Shown: positions 49,333 through 58,033 of the stretch, one piece after another
How the letters are laid out: every line of letters starts with the position of its first letter
Position numbering within the stretch: the first letter of the stretch is position 1
Assembly (NCBI GenBank): GCA_943368345.1
Contig: CALRKY020000017.1
Coordinates: 1-64,000 of the forward strand
Direction: 5' to 3'
DNA from: JADCGM01 sp943368345
GTDB taxonomy: Bacteria; Pseudomonadota; Alphaproteobacteria; Sphingomonadales; Sphingomonadaceae
Length of the DNA: 64,000 nucleotides
Made by a program: the position numbers and the translations under genes
Notes under the pieces: model-generated
Told to the model about the DNA's origin: nothing
What the model saw: the letters and a program-made list of their open reading frames with translations, nothing else
Databases searched by the model: none

Positions 49333-52023
49333 CTATAGCGTCCGCGCGCGCTCCTCGATCTCAAACGTCTCGATCACGTCACCGATCTTCACATCGGCAT
49401 TATTCTCGAGCAGCATACCGCATTCCAGACCCGAACGGACGTCCTGGACGTCGTCCTTGAAGCGGCGCAGCGACGCGATATTGCCGTTCCAGATGACCAC
49501 GTCGTCGCGCATAACCCGGGCCTTGAGATTGCGGCGAATAACGCCCTCGACCACCCGCAGGCCGGCGGCTTTGCCGGTCTTGCCGGCCTGGAAAACCTCG
49601 AGGACATTGGCGCGCCCGGTGACATTTTCCAGCCGCTCCGGCCCGAGCTTGCCGGCCATCGCCAGCTTCATCTCGTCAATGAGGTCATAGATGACGTCAT
49701 AATATTTGAGGGCGACCTGATCGCGCTGTGCCACTTCGCGCGCCTTGGCATTGGCGCGAACCCCGAAACCGATGATGGGAGCGCCCGATGCCTTGGCGAG
49801 GACCACGTCGGATTCGGTGATTGCACCGACCCCGGCGTGCAGAACCCGCGCCTTGATTTCGTCAGTCGACAAGCGGTTGACCGCAGAGACAATCGCCTCG
49901 ACCGAACCCTGCACATCGCCCTTTACGACGAACGGATATTCGAGGGCCTTGGCCACCTTCAGGGCGGAGAACATCGCCTCAAGGCTCGCCGGAGCCTGAG
50001 TGGTCCGCTTCTTGGTGGTGACCGATTGGCGGTAGGCGGCAACTTCGCGGGCCCGTGCCTCGCTTTCGACGACCGAGAACGGATCACCGGCACGCGGCAC
50101 CCCGGACAGGCCAAGCACTTCGACCGGTGTCGCTGGGCCAGCTTCCTTGATCTGACGACCCTTGTCGTCGATCAGCGCACGTACCTTGCCCCATTCACCG
50201 CCGACCACGAACACGTCGCCGACTTTCAGCGTCCCGCGCCGGATCAGGACAGTCGCGAGCGGGCCGCGTCCCTTGTCGAGCCGGGCCTCTATAACCGTGC
50301 CCTCACCGCCGCGGTCCGCATTGGCGCGCAGTTCCAGCAGTTCCGCCTGCAGCAGAATCTTCTCGATCAGCGAATCGAGGCCGGTTTTCTTGGTTGCCGA
50401 AACTTCGACATCCTGGACTTCACCGCCCATTTCCTCGACCTGCACGTCATGCTGGAGCAGCGCCTGCCGGACCCGTGCGGCATCGCTGCCGGGCTTGTCC
50501 ATCTTGTTGATCGCCACGATCATCGGAACACCGGCCGCCCTTGTGTGGCTGATCGCCTCAATCGTTTGCGGCATCAGCCCGTCGTCACCCGCCACCACGA
50601 CGATGACGATATCGGTGATATTGGCACCGCGCGCCCGCATCTCGGTAAAGGCTTCATGGCCGGGCGTATCGAGGAAGGTGATTTTCTCGCCCGACTTCAA
50701 CGTGACCTGATAGGCCCCGATATGCTGGGTAATGCCGCCCGCCTCGCCAGCGACGACATCGGTCCCGCGCAGCGCATCGAGCAGCGACGTTTTGCCGTGA
50801 TCGACATGGCCCATGATTGTCACCACCGGTGGCCGGGGCTGCTGGTCATGATCTTCATCCGCATCGCCGACCACGCCGATTTCGACGTCGGAATCGGACA
50901 CGCGTTTGATATTGTGACCGAATTCGGTGACCAGCAATTCGGCGGTGTCCTGGTCCAGCGTTTCATTGATGGTCGCCATCACGCCCATCCGGAACAGCGA
51001 TTTGATCAGGTCGGAGGCCCGTTCCGCCATCCGGTTTGACAGTTCCTGGACGGTGATGTCCTCGGGAACCACGACATCACGGACCTGCTTGGTCTGGTTG
51101 GCACCGCTCTGATGCGCGCGCTTGTCCTTTTCACGGGCACGGCGCAGCGCCGCCATCGAACGGGTGCGGGTGGAGTCGCTGTCTTCGAGCGCCCGGGTTA
51201 CCGTGAGTTTGCCGGACTGGCGCCGGTCATCGCGTCCGCCACGGGCGGTCTTCAGCGGCGGTGTTCCATCATCCCGGCGCGGCGCATTGCCCAGGCGGCG
51301 CAGGTTGCGTTCTTCCTCCTCTGCGGCGGCTTCCTTCGGTGGCAGTGCCGCAATGCGGCGCGCTTCTTCCGCGGCCTTCAGAGCATTGGCCTCGTCGACG
51401 ATTTTCTTTTCTTCAAGGCGCCGTTTTTCGGCTTCGGCAGCAGCCTGACTCTCGGCCTCCTCCCGCTCGCGGATTTCCTGGGAAATCTGCAGACGCTGTT
51501 CCTCGGCTTCGCGCAGCAGGCGCGCCTGAAGTTCCCGGCGTCCGGCAGCATCCGTCGGGCGCTTCATCGGCGCAGGCACCGGCGCAGCCGGTTTTGCCGC
51601 GACGGCGACGGGCGGCGGCGGAGCGAGTTCGGCCACCACAACCGGTTCGGGAACCGTTTCCACCTCGGGAGCCGGGGCGTCTGCAGCAGCGGCCGGTTTG
51701 GCCTTGACCGGAACCGGCTTGGGCTCGTCGCGGTTCAGCGGCATTGGCGGCGGCGGTGCCACCGGCATGCGGGGTGCTTCGACCGTTGGCGCGGGCGGTG
51801 CGGCAACGACTGGTGCGGGTGCGGGTGCTGGCGCAGCAACAACCTCGACCTCTTCGACCGGCGCCTCACCGGGTTTGCCGAAGACACGGCGGCGCTTCAC
51901 CTCGACCTGCACCGACTTGGTGCGGCCATGGCTGAAGCTCTGCTTCACGGCACCGGCGCTTTCGGTGCGCTTGATGCCGAGTTGCGGTCTGGCCCCCAGG
52001 GTCAGTTTGTTGTCATCGCTCAT
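49333..52023 (-). CDS. infB: Translation initiation factor IF-2
   Basis: This 896-residue GTPase delivers initiator tRNA. The first half is a long disordered, Pro/Ala/Glu-rich region with coiled-coil stretches (RLLREAEEQRLQISQEIRER). Then come the IF2N-type segment (VQELSNRMAERASDLIKSLFRMG), the G domain with GHVDHGKTSLLDALR, DTPGHEAF and NKMDKPG, and domains II-IV. Located in the nusA-ylxR-infB-rbfA block. Confidence 0.97.
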   Translation of the reverse strand: MSDDNKLTLGARPQLGIKRTESAGAVKQSFSHGRTKSVQVEVKRRRVFGKPGEAPVEEVEVVAAPAPAPAPVVAAPPAPTVEAPRMPVAPPPPMPLNRDEPKPVPVKAKPAAAADAPAPEVETVPEPVVVAELAPPPPVAVAAKPAAPVPAPMKRPTDAAGRRELQARLLREAEEQRLQISQEIREREEAESQAAAEAEKRRLEEKKIVDEANALKAAEEARRIAALPPKEAAAEEEERNLRRLGNAPRRDDGTPPLKTARGGRDDRRQSGKLTVTRALEDSDSTRTRSMAALRRAREKDKRAHQSGANQTKQVRDVVVPEDITVQELSNRMAERASDLIKSLFRMGVMATINETLDQDTAELLVTEFGHNIKRVSDSDVEIGVVGDADEDHDQQPRPPVVTIMGHVDHGKTSLLDALRGTDVVAGEAGGITQHIGAYQVTLKSGEKITFLDTPGHEAFTEMRARGANITDIVIVVVAGDDGLMPQTIEAISHTRAAGVPMIVAINKMDKPGSDAARVRQALLQHDVQVEEMGGEVQDVEVSATKKTGLDSLIEKILLQAELLELRANADRGGEGTVIEARLDKGRGPLATVLIRRGTLKVGDVFVVGGEWGKVRALIDDKGRQIKEAGPATPVEVLGLSGVPRAGDPFSVVESEARAREVAAYRQSVTTKKRTTQAPASLEAMFSALKVAKALEYPFVVKGDVQGSVEAIVSAVNRLSTDEIKARVLHAGVGAITESDVVLAKASGAPIIGFGVRANAKAREVAQRDQVALKYYDVIYDLIDEMKLAMAGKLGPERLENVTGRANVLEVFQAGKTGKAAGLRVVEGVIRRNLKARVMRDDVVIWNGNIASLRRFKDDVQDVRSGLECGMLLENNADVKIGDVIETFEIEERARTL

Positions 52024-52040
52024 AATCTGGCCTGATACCT

Positions 52041-52694
52041 TTACTCACCGGGCGCGGATAGCAAATCCGCACCGGTCACTTGATCGGAAATTCCGCAAAA
52101 GGCGCGCCACCGCTCTGCGGCAGACGCAACCCGCTTCGCTGCCGCGTCGTCGCCGAGCGCGGCATGTACTACATTTTCGCGCCCCAAAGCCATCGACAAT
52201 TCGGTTCGGTCGGCGGGAAGAGTCAGGGACGCTCCGGACCCTGCACCCTTCAGCTTACCGTCGAGCTTGGCGCAGCCGTCCGCTCCGGCGTCGGCGGCAT
52301 GCAGCAAAAGATACACCTGACCCGACTTGATCGCGTCACCGATCCGGTCATTGCCAAGGATCAGGTGGCCGGCCCGCATTTCGAGGCCTAGCCGGTCGAG
52401 TGTGCGCCGTTTCAGCCCCGCTTCGATCAATGCCCCAAGATTGTCCGGAGCTGTCGCATTGGCCTTGAAGGCGCGGGCCAGCGCGGGCCGCAGCCGCCCT
52501 TTGGCTGCCGCGGTTTCAAGGTCCGCTCGACCAACGCCGATCCATGCCCCGCGCCCCGGCGCACGCGCCCCGAGATCGGGCATGACTGTCCCATCGGGGC
52601 CGAGCGCCAGCCTGATCAGGCTGTCCCGCTCCCCGTGCTGACCCGTCAGGATGCAGCGGCGTTCTGGCGCGTCTAGCGGCTCATGCTGAGGCAT
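52041..52694 (-). CDS. YlxR/DUF448 RNA-binding protein with L7Ae-like C-terminus
   Basis: This 217-residue protein begins MPQHEPLDAPERRCILTG, the YlxR signature with the conserved RxC. A helical linker follows, then a C-terminal L7Ae-like domain (AGHLILGNDRIGDAIKSGQVYLLLHAADA). The two-domain form is common in alphaproteobacteria. It overlaps the nusA end by 14 bases. Single-domain YlxR binds RNase P RNA or acts in transcription in Firmicutes; the role of the fusion is not established. Confidence 0.88.
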   Translation of the reverse strand: MPQHEPLDAPERRCILTGQHGERDSLIRLALGPDGTVMPDLGARAPGRGAWIGVGRADLETAAAKGRLRPALARAFKANATAPDNLGALIEAGLKRRTLDRLGLEMRAGHLILGNDRIGDAIKSGQVYLLLHAADAGADGCAKLDGKLKGAGSGASLTLPADRTELSMALGRENVVHAALGDDAAAKRVASAAERWRAFCGISDQVTGADLLSAPGE

Positions 52695-54246
52695 CCGCTT
52701 TCGCGTCCTCCTCAAACCAATGGGCGCGGGCCGCCATGATGATACGGTTCGCCGACGCCTCGTCGAGGCCTTGTCCGCGCAGGAAGCCGTCCGGCGCACC
52801 GGTCGCCCGGTTGGCGCGGCCAACCAGATCATCGGTGGCAAGATCACCCAGATCGTCGAGCGTCTTCACCCCGTTCTTGCCAAGGATGACCAACATCGCC
52901 TCGGTCAGGCCTTCGATCTCCGCCAGTTCGTCGGACACGCCCATGCCGCGCCGTTCCTCGCGGGCGGCGGCTTCCTTCCGCTCAAGGGCTTCGGTCGCCC
53001 GGTTTTGCAGCTCGGCGGCCAGTTCCTCCCCAAAGCCGTCAATGTCGGCGAGTTCCGACAATTCGACATAGGCAACTTCCTCAAGGCTGGTGAAGCCTTC
53101 GGCGACCAGCAGCTGCGACAGGGTTTCATCCACATCGAGTTCGGCCTGGAACAATTCCGACCGTTCGGTGAATTCCTTCTGGCGCTTCTCCGACGCATCG
53201 GCCTCGGTCATGATGTCGATCTGGTGGCCGGTCAGCTGGGATGCCAGCCGGACATTCTGGCCGCGCCGCCCGATGGCGAGCGAAAGCTGATCGTCAGGCA
53301 CCACGACTTCGATGCGGTTTTCCTCCTCGTCGAGCACAACCTTGGTGACTTCGGCCGGCTGAAGGCCGTTGACGACGAAAGTCGCGGTGTCGGGCGACCA
53401 GGGGATGATATCGATCTTTTCGCCCTGAAGCTCCTGAACCACCGCCTGAACGCGGCTGCCCTTCATGCCGACGCAGGCCCCGACGGGGTCAATCGACGAA
53501 TCATGGCTGATCACACCGATCTTGGCACGGCTCCCTGGGTCGCGGGCGCAGGCCTTGATCTCGATGATACCATCATAGATTTCAGGCACTTCCTGCGCGA
53601 ACAGCTTTTTCATGAAGTCCGGGTGGGCGCGGGACAGGAAAATCTGCGGGCCCCGGTTTTCCCTACGGACGTTCAGGATCAGGGAACGGACCCGGTCGTT
53701 GACGCGCAGCACTTCGCGCGGAATCTGCGCATCGCGGCGCAACACCCCCTCGGCCCGGCCAAGGTCGACCACGACATGGCCGAACTCAACCCGCTTGACG
53801 ACGCCGGTGATGACTTCACCCTGCCGGTCCTTATATTCCTCAAACTGCCGTTCGCGCTCGGCGTCGCGGACCTTTTGCACGATGACCTGCTTGGCGGCCT
53901 GGGCAGCAATCCGGCCAAATTCAATCGGCGGCAGCGGGTCGATGACGAAATCCCCAAGCTTGGCCTCGGCATCGCGCTTCTGGGCTTCCCGGACGGTCGT
54001 CTGGGTGAAGTAATTCTCGACCTCCTCGACCACTTCAACCACGCGCCACAGCCTGGTGTCACCCGACACCGGGTCGATCTTGGCCCGGATGTCATTCTCG
54101 GCCCCGTAACGGGCGCGGGCAGCCTTCTGCACAGCCTCCTCCATCGCCTCGATCACAATCGCGCGGTCAATGGATTTCTCCCGGGCGACGGCATCGGCGA
54201 TGGCAATCAGTTCGGCCTTGTTGGCGGAAATCACAGCGGTTGACAT
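52681..54246 (-). CDS. nusA: Transcription termination/antitermination factor NusA
   Basis: NusA binds RNA polymerase and controls pausing, termination and antitermination. The 521 residues comprise an N-terminal polymerase-binding domain (1-130), an S1 domain (GVVKRVEFGHVVVDLGRAEG), two KH domains (VGACVGMKGSRVQAVVQEL and LAIGRRGQNVRLASQLTG), and C-terminal acidic helix-hairpin-helix repeats (LVAEGFTSLEEVAYVE, VILGKNGVKTLDDLGDLAT). It lies five bases after rimP. Confidence 0.97.
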   Translation of the reverse strand: MSTAVISANKAELIAIADAVAREKSIDRAIVIEAMEEAVQKAARARYGAENDIRAKIDPVSGDTRLWRVVEVVEEVENYFTQTTVREAQKRDAEAKLGDFVIDPLPPIEFGRIAAQAAKQVIVQKVRDAERERQFEEYKDRQGEVITGVVKRVEFGHVVVDLGRAEGVLRRDAQIPREVLRVNDRVRSLILNVRRENRGPQIFLSRAHPDFMKKLFAQEVPEIYDGIIEIKACARDPGSRAKIGVISHDSSIDPVGACVGMKGSRVQAVVQELQGEKIDIIPWSPDTATFVVNGLQPAEVTKVVLDEEENRIEVVVPDDQLSLAIGRRGQNVRLASQLTGHQIDIMTEADASEKRQKEFTERSELFQAELDVDETLSQLLVAEGFTSLEEVAYVELSELADIDGFGEELAAELQNRATEALERKEAAAREERRGMGVSDELAEIEGLTEAMLVILGKNGVKTLDDLGDLATDDLVGRANRATGAPDGFLRGQGLDEASANRIIMAARAHWFEEDAKADASA

Positions 54247-54251
54247 GAATT

Positions 54252-54785
54252 TCAGTCCTCTTCGTGCGTTTCGTCGAGTTCGTCCGCACCCTCGACAGAG
54301 AGCGGACGGGTCGCTTTGATCAATTGGTCGGTCAGCGCCAGCTTGGCGAATTCGATGGCCGCGAGCGGCAAGGCGGTTTTGCCCTGACCCGGCACATCGA
54401 CCAGCGCGGAGTCAGCATCTGTGCCGATGATGATGCCATCGAATTTGCGGCGTCCGTCAATCGGGGCGGTCATGGTGATCCGGACCTGGTGTCCGGCCCA
54501 ATTGGTCCAGTCCTTGGCGCGGGTCAGCGGCCGATCAATACCGGGGGACGACACCTCCAACCGATATTCGCTTTCAATCGGGTCGGCCTCATCCAGCAGC
54601 ACCGATATCGCCCGCGACAGGCTGGCGCATTGTTCGAGCGTCAACTGCCCGGTGGCGGGGTCTTCGGCCATCACCTGCAGGGTCGGGTTCAGCTTGCTGC
54701 CCTGCATCGCCAGACGCACCAGTTCAAACCCACGGGTGGTAACCGCCGGTTCGATCAGTGTCAGCAAGGCGTTCGTATCGGTCAA
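54252..54785 (-). CDS. rimP: Ribosome maturation factor RimP
   Basis: This 177-residue factor is needed for 30S assembly. Conserved blocks are LIEPAVTTRGFELVRLAM, QCASLSRAISVLLDEADPI and YRLEVSSPGIDRPL. I choose TTG at 54783-54785 because GGAG lies five bases upstream and the product then starts at the family's usual position. A GTG twenty codons earlier has no such signal. Confidence 0.93.
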   Translation of the reverse strand: MTDTNALLTLIEPAVTTRGFELVRLAMQGSKLNPTLQVMAEDPATGQLTLEQCASLSRAISVLLDEADPIESEYRLEVSSPGIDRPLTRAKDWTNWAGHQVRITMTAPIDGRRKFDGIIIGTDADSALVDVPGQGKTALPLAAIEFAKLALTDQLIKATRPLSVEGADELDETHEED

Positions 54786-54884
54786 ATCGGCTCCAAGCGG
54801 TTTCGGGACCGGCCCGGGGTCCCGAACCAGCCTCCAAAAGGTCACCCATGTGGAAGATGCCGGGCATATAGGCTAGGTGAACCT

Positions 54885-55538
54885 ATGCAGCAAGCCGCCT
54901 TGACACATATTGGCACCTATTCCCGCGATCTGGGCGCCAGCCTCGCCCGGATGTTCGAGAATGCCCTGGATTGGGAGCATCTGCCCCATCTGCACAGCAG
55001 TAGCTTCGGCGCGATCCGTTTGCTGCAATCCGATGCCACCGGTTGGCGGGCGGAGGCGAGCCTGCCAGGGCGGGCGGACCCCTCCATGATCCTCGACCTG
55101 CGGCTGAACCGGGACACTGGTGTCTGGGTCACGCAAACCCGGCAGGGTGACACGCTGCTGGGGGAAATCCGGACGACCGCCACCGCCACCGGCCCGCGCA
55201 CCTGCCACATCGCCGCCGAATTTCACCTGCCCGGGATCACCGCTGAGCAGGCACCAGCGATGGCCGATTTCTACGCCGCGCTGTACAAGACGCTGTATGA
55301 TGAGGACGAAGCGATGATGGTCGCCCGTCAGGCGTCAATCGACGCGCCTGACAAAGGCTGGCGGGAGGTCGGTGGACACCGCATCCCAAATGCCTGCCCC
55401 CACCTCGGCCTTCCGCTGACCGCCGATCCCGACGAAGCTGGAATTGTCACCTGCCCATGGCACGGCTACCGATTTGACGCCGCCACCGGACGCTGTGTCA
55501 GCGGGGCGAAATGTGAGTGGCAAACCGGGTCGGATTAA
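54885..55538 (+). CDS. Order-reversed Rieske oxygenase-like protein
   Basis: This 217-residue protein joins two parts in an unusual order. The N-terminal part carries D29-x2-H32-x4-H37 (DWEHLPHLH), the mononuclear-iron motif of Rieske oxygenases. It continues with a beta-rich stretch and DEDEAMMVARQ (D139/D141), resembling the helix that supplies the third iron ligand. The C-terminal part is a Rieske [2Fe-2S] motif, C171-x-H173 and C190-x2-H193 (CPHLGLPL, CPWHGYRF). Known oxygenases place the Rieske domain first and are about twice as long. The start follows AGGTGA. It converges on trmB, sharing the TTAA stop overlap. The substrate is unknown. Confidence 0.75.
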   Translation: MQQAALTHIGTYSRDLGASLARMFENALDWEHLPHLHSSSFGAIRLLQSDATGWRAEASLPGRADPSMILDLRLNRDTGVWVTQTRQGDTLLGEIRTTATATGPRTCHIAAEFHLPGITAEQAPAMADFYAALYKTLYDEDEAMMVARQASIDAPDKGWREVGGHRIPNACPHLGLPLTADPDEAGIVTCPWHGYRFDAATGRCVSGAKCEWQTGSD

Positions 55539-56215
55539 AACCGCTGATAGCGGAAGTACCAGACCTCGTGCCCCAACCGCCGCGCCTTGGCTTCGTAGCG
55601 GGTTTGGGGCCAATCGGCGGGACGGGTTTGCCAGTCGGCTGACGACTCCGCGAGCCAGTGGAAGTCGCGGCGCTTCGCCATCTGCATCAGCGCCCAGCGG
55701 CAATAAATGTCATGGTCGGTGCCCAGCCGGAATTCGCCACCGGGTTTCAGCTTCGCGGCGATCACATCGAGCGGGCCGGAGTTGACGAAGCGGCGCTTCG
55801 CGTGGCGCGCCTTTGGCCAGGGGTCCGGATGCAGCAGGAAAAGCCGGTCAAGGCTGGCATCAGGCAGCCGTTCCAGCACATCGAGCGCGTCGCCCATGTG
55901 CAGCCTGACGTTGGCCAGCCCGCCCTTGTCGATATGGCTGAGCGCTCCGACAACGCCGTTCAGAAACGGCTCGCAGCCGATCAGGCCGACGCCCGGATTT
56001 GCCGCTGCCTGGGTTGCCAGATGTTCGCCCGCGCCGAATCCGACCTCGAACCACATCGGGCGATCATCCCCGAACAGACCTGTGGCATCGAGCGACCCGG
56101 TGTCCGGCACCGCAACTCGGGGCATCAGGTCTTCGATCAGCGCCGCCTGCCCCTGCCGCAAGGCATGGCCCTGACGGCGCCCATAGAGGCGGCGAAGTGT
56201 GGTCGGGTCATTCAT
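55535..56215 (-). CDS. trmB: tRNA (guanine-N7)-methyltransferase
   Basis: TrmB makes m7G46 in the tRNA variable loop. The 226 residues have the SAM-binding EVGFGAGEHL, the acidic VRLHMGDALDVL, the LFLLHPDPWPKARHAKRRF block with the family's PDPWPKxRHxKRR signature, and an RTRYEAKARRLGHEV-type C-terminus. It follows metK, as in many alphaproteobacteria. Confidence 0.96.
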   Translation of the reverse strand: MNDPTTLRRLYGRRQGHALRQGQAALIEDLMPRVAVPDTGSLDATGLFGDDRPMWFEVGFGAGEHLATQAAANPGVGLIGCEPFLNGVVGALSHIDKGGLANVRLHMGDALDVLERLPDASLDRLFLLHPDPWPKARHAKRRFVNSGPLDVIAAKLKPGGEFRLGTDHDIYCRWALMQMAKRRDFHWLAESSADWQTRPADWPQTRYEAKARRLGHEVWYFRYQRF

Positions 56216-56262
56216 GACGGCGGCTTATCCCTTCCGGCTGGCGGAGGGGCAAGCAACAAGTG

Positions 56263-57495
56263 TCAGGCGGAGCCCAGTGCAGCTTTTAGCGCATCGACCA
56301 GATCGGTCTTTTCCCAGCCGAATCCGCCGTCAGCATCCGGCGTCCGACCGAAATGGCCATAGGCCGCCGTGCGCTGATAAATCGGCTTGTTGAGGCCAAG
56401 GTGGGTGCGGATACCCTTCGGCGTCAGGCGAACGAGGGTTGGCAGAACGGCTTCGATCTTTGCTTCCGCAACCGTTCCCGTTCCGTGCAGATCGACATAG
56501 ATGGACAGCGGTTCTGCAACACCGATGGCATAGGACAGCTGAATGGTGCAGCGTCGGGCAAGGCCAGCCGCCACGACATTTTTGGCCAAATAGCGGGTGA
56601 TATAGGCAGCCGACCGGTCAACCTTGGTCGGATCCTTGCCGCTAAACGCGCCGCCACCGTGCGGCGACGCACCACCATAGGTATCGACGATGATCTTGCG
56701 CCCGGTGACTCCGGCGTCGCCATCCGGCCCGCCGATTTCAAACCGACCGGTCGGGTTGACGTGGATGACCGTTTCGTCGGTGATGAAGCCCGCCGGGAGG
56801 ATATCCTGGAAGACGCTCAGCACATAGTCACGCAACGTCTTGTAGAGCGCTGGATCGCCTTCATTGTTGTGCCAGTAATAGCCGGGTGCGTGCTGGGTTG
56901 AGACGACGAGAGCTGTCGCGCGCACGGGCACTTCATTTTCGTAGGCCAGCGTTACCTGGCTCTTTGCGTCGGGTTCCAGAAACGGCGCAACACCGGAATG
57001 CCGGTCTGCCGCCATCCGCTCCAGGACCTTATGGGAGTAGTAGAGCGTCGCCGGCATGAAATCGGGCGTTTCGTCCGTCGCGTATCCGAACATGATGCCC
57101 TGATCGCCAGCACCCTCGTCCTTGTTTCCGCTGGCATCGACACCTTGCGCGATATGTGCCGACTGCGGGTGAAGGTGATTTTCGAACGACAGATTCTGCC
57201 AGTGAAAGCCGTCCTGTTCGTAGCCGATGCGCTGAACGGTTGCACGGACGACCGTCTGGATTTCTTCCAACGCACCCGGTGCCCAGTTTCCGGCGGTGTC
57301 GATCATGCCGTGGCCGCGGACTTCGCCGGCCAGCACAACCCGATTGGTGGTGGTGAGCGTTTCGCAGGCGACCCGGGCTTCAGGGTCTTTTGACAGGAAC
57401 AGATCGACGACCGCGTCGGAAATCTGGTCGGCGACCTTGTCGGGATGCCCTTCGGAAACGGATTCAGACGTGAAGAGATAGCTGCCGCGACGCAT
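56263..57495 (-). CDS. metK: S-adenosylmethionine synthetase
   Basis: MetK makes SAM from methionine and ATP. The 410-residue protein has EGHPDKVADQISDAV, GAGDQGIMFGYAT and the phosphate-loop GGGAFSGKDPTKVDRSAAY. At about twenty residues longer than the E. coli enzyme it fits the alphaproteobacterial form. The 91-bp upstream region contains no recognisable SAM riboswitch that I can see. Confidence 0.96.
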   Translation of the reverse strand: MRRGSYLFTSESVSEGHPDKVADQISDAVVDLFLSKDPEARVACETLTTTNRVVLAGEVRGHGMIDTAGNWAPGALEEIQTVVRATVQRIGYEQDGFHWQNLSFENHLHPQSAHIAQGVDASGNKDEGAGDQGIMFGYATDETPDFMPATLYYSHKVLERMAADRHSGVAPFLEPDAKSQVTLAYENEVPVRATALVVSTQHAPGYYWHNNEGDPALYKTLRDYVLSVFQDILPAGFITDETVIHVNPTGRFEIGGPDGDAGVTGRKIIVDTYGGASPHGGGAFSGKDPTKVDRSAAYITRYLAKNVVAAGLARRCTIQLSYAIGVAEPLSIYVDLHGTGTVAEAKIEAVLPTLVRLTPKGIRTHLGLNKPIYQRTAAYGHFGRTPDADGGFGWEKTDLVDALKAALGSA

Positions 57496-57586
57496 GGACG
57501 GTCCCCGTGATTTGGGTGGATTTGCCGCGAGCGTTTAGCGGCAGCACCATGCGAGCGCAAGCACGTATAAAGAAATGTTTATATCC

Positions 57587-57976
57587 CTAGGCCAATTTTG
57601 CCTGTGCCATCCCTTTGACCAGATCCAGCACCTGCCGCCGCAATTTCGGGTCCAGTTTCAGAAAGGCGTTGAGCAGGTCGCGGGTTTCGCGGGTGGAGAG
57701 TTGCCCGCTGTCCCGCTTGCCCGCAGGTTCGGCGCCTCGACTGGCCGCAATGGCTTCGCCTTCGAAAAACCAGTTCACCGGTACGTCGAGCACCTGTGCT
57801 GCCTCGAACAATTTCGACGCGCTCATCCGGTTGACGCCGCGTTCATATTTCTGGACTTGCTGGAAGGTCAGATCGAGGGCCTGGGCCAGACGGTCCTGGG
57901 TAATCCCCAGCACTTTGCGGCGTTCCCGGACGCGCTGGCCGACACGAATGTCAACGGGATGTGGAAGATCGCTCAT
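57587..57976 (-). CDS. XRE-family transcriptional regulator
   Basis: This 129-residue DNA-binding protein has an N-terminal helix-turn-helix (about residues 12-66: VGQRVRERRKVLGITQDRLA, TFQQVQKYERGVNRM) and a short C-terminal tail with STRETRDLLNAFLKL. The gene is conserved between lnt and metK in alphaproteobacteria. Related proteins control cell-cycle or stress genes, but the targets here are unknown. Confidence 0.88.
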   Translation of the reverse strand: MSDLPHPVDIRVGQRVRERRKVLGITQDRLAQALDLTFQQVQKYERGVNRMSASKLFEAAQVLDVPVNWFFEGEAIAASRGAEPAGKRDSGQLSTRETRDLLNAFLKLDPKLRRQVLDLVKGMAQAKLA

Positions 57977-58033
57977 ATCATTGCCCCCCGGCAGTGTAAC
58001 ATAACAGGCGCTAGGCCGGTACCGGCAATCTGG

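Noticed and set aside
57496..57586. Possible SAM or SAM/SAH riboswitch upstream of metK
   Set aside because: No recognisable conserved core or pseudoknot pattern is visible in the 91-bp gap, only a short GC-rich stem.
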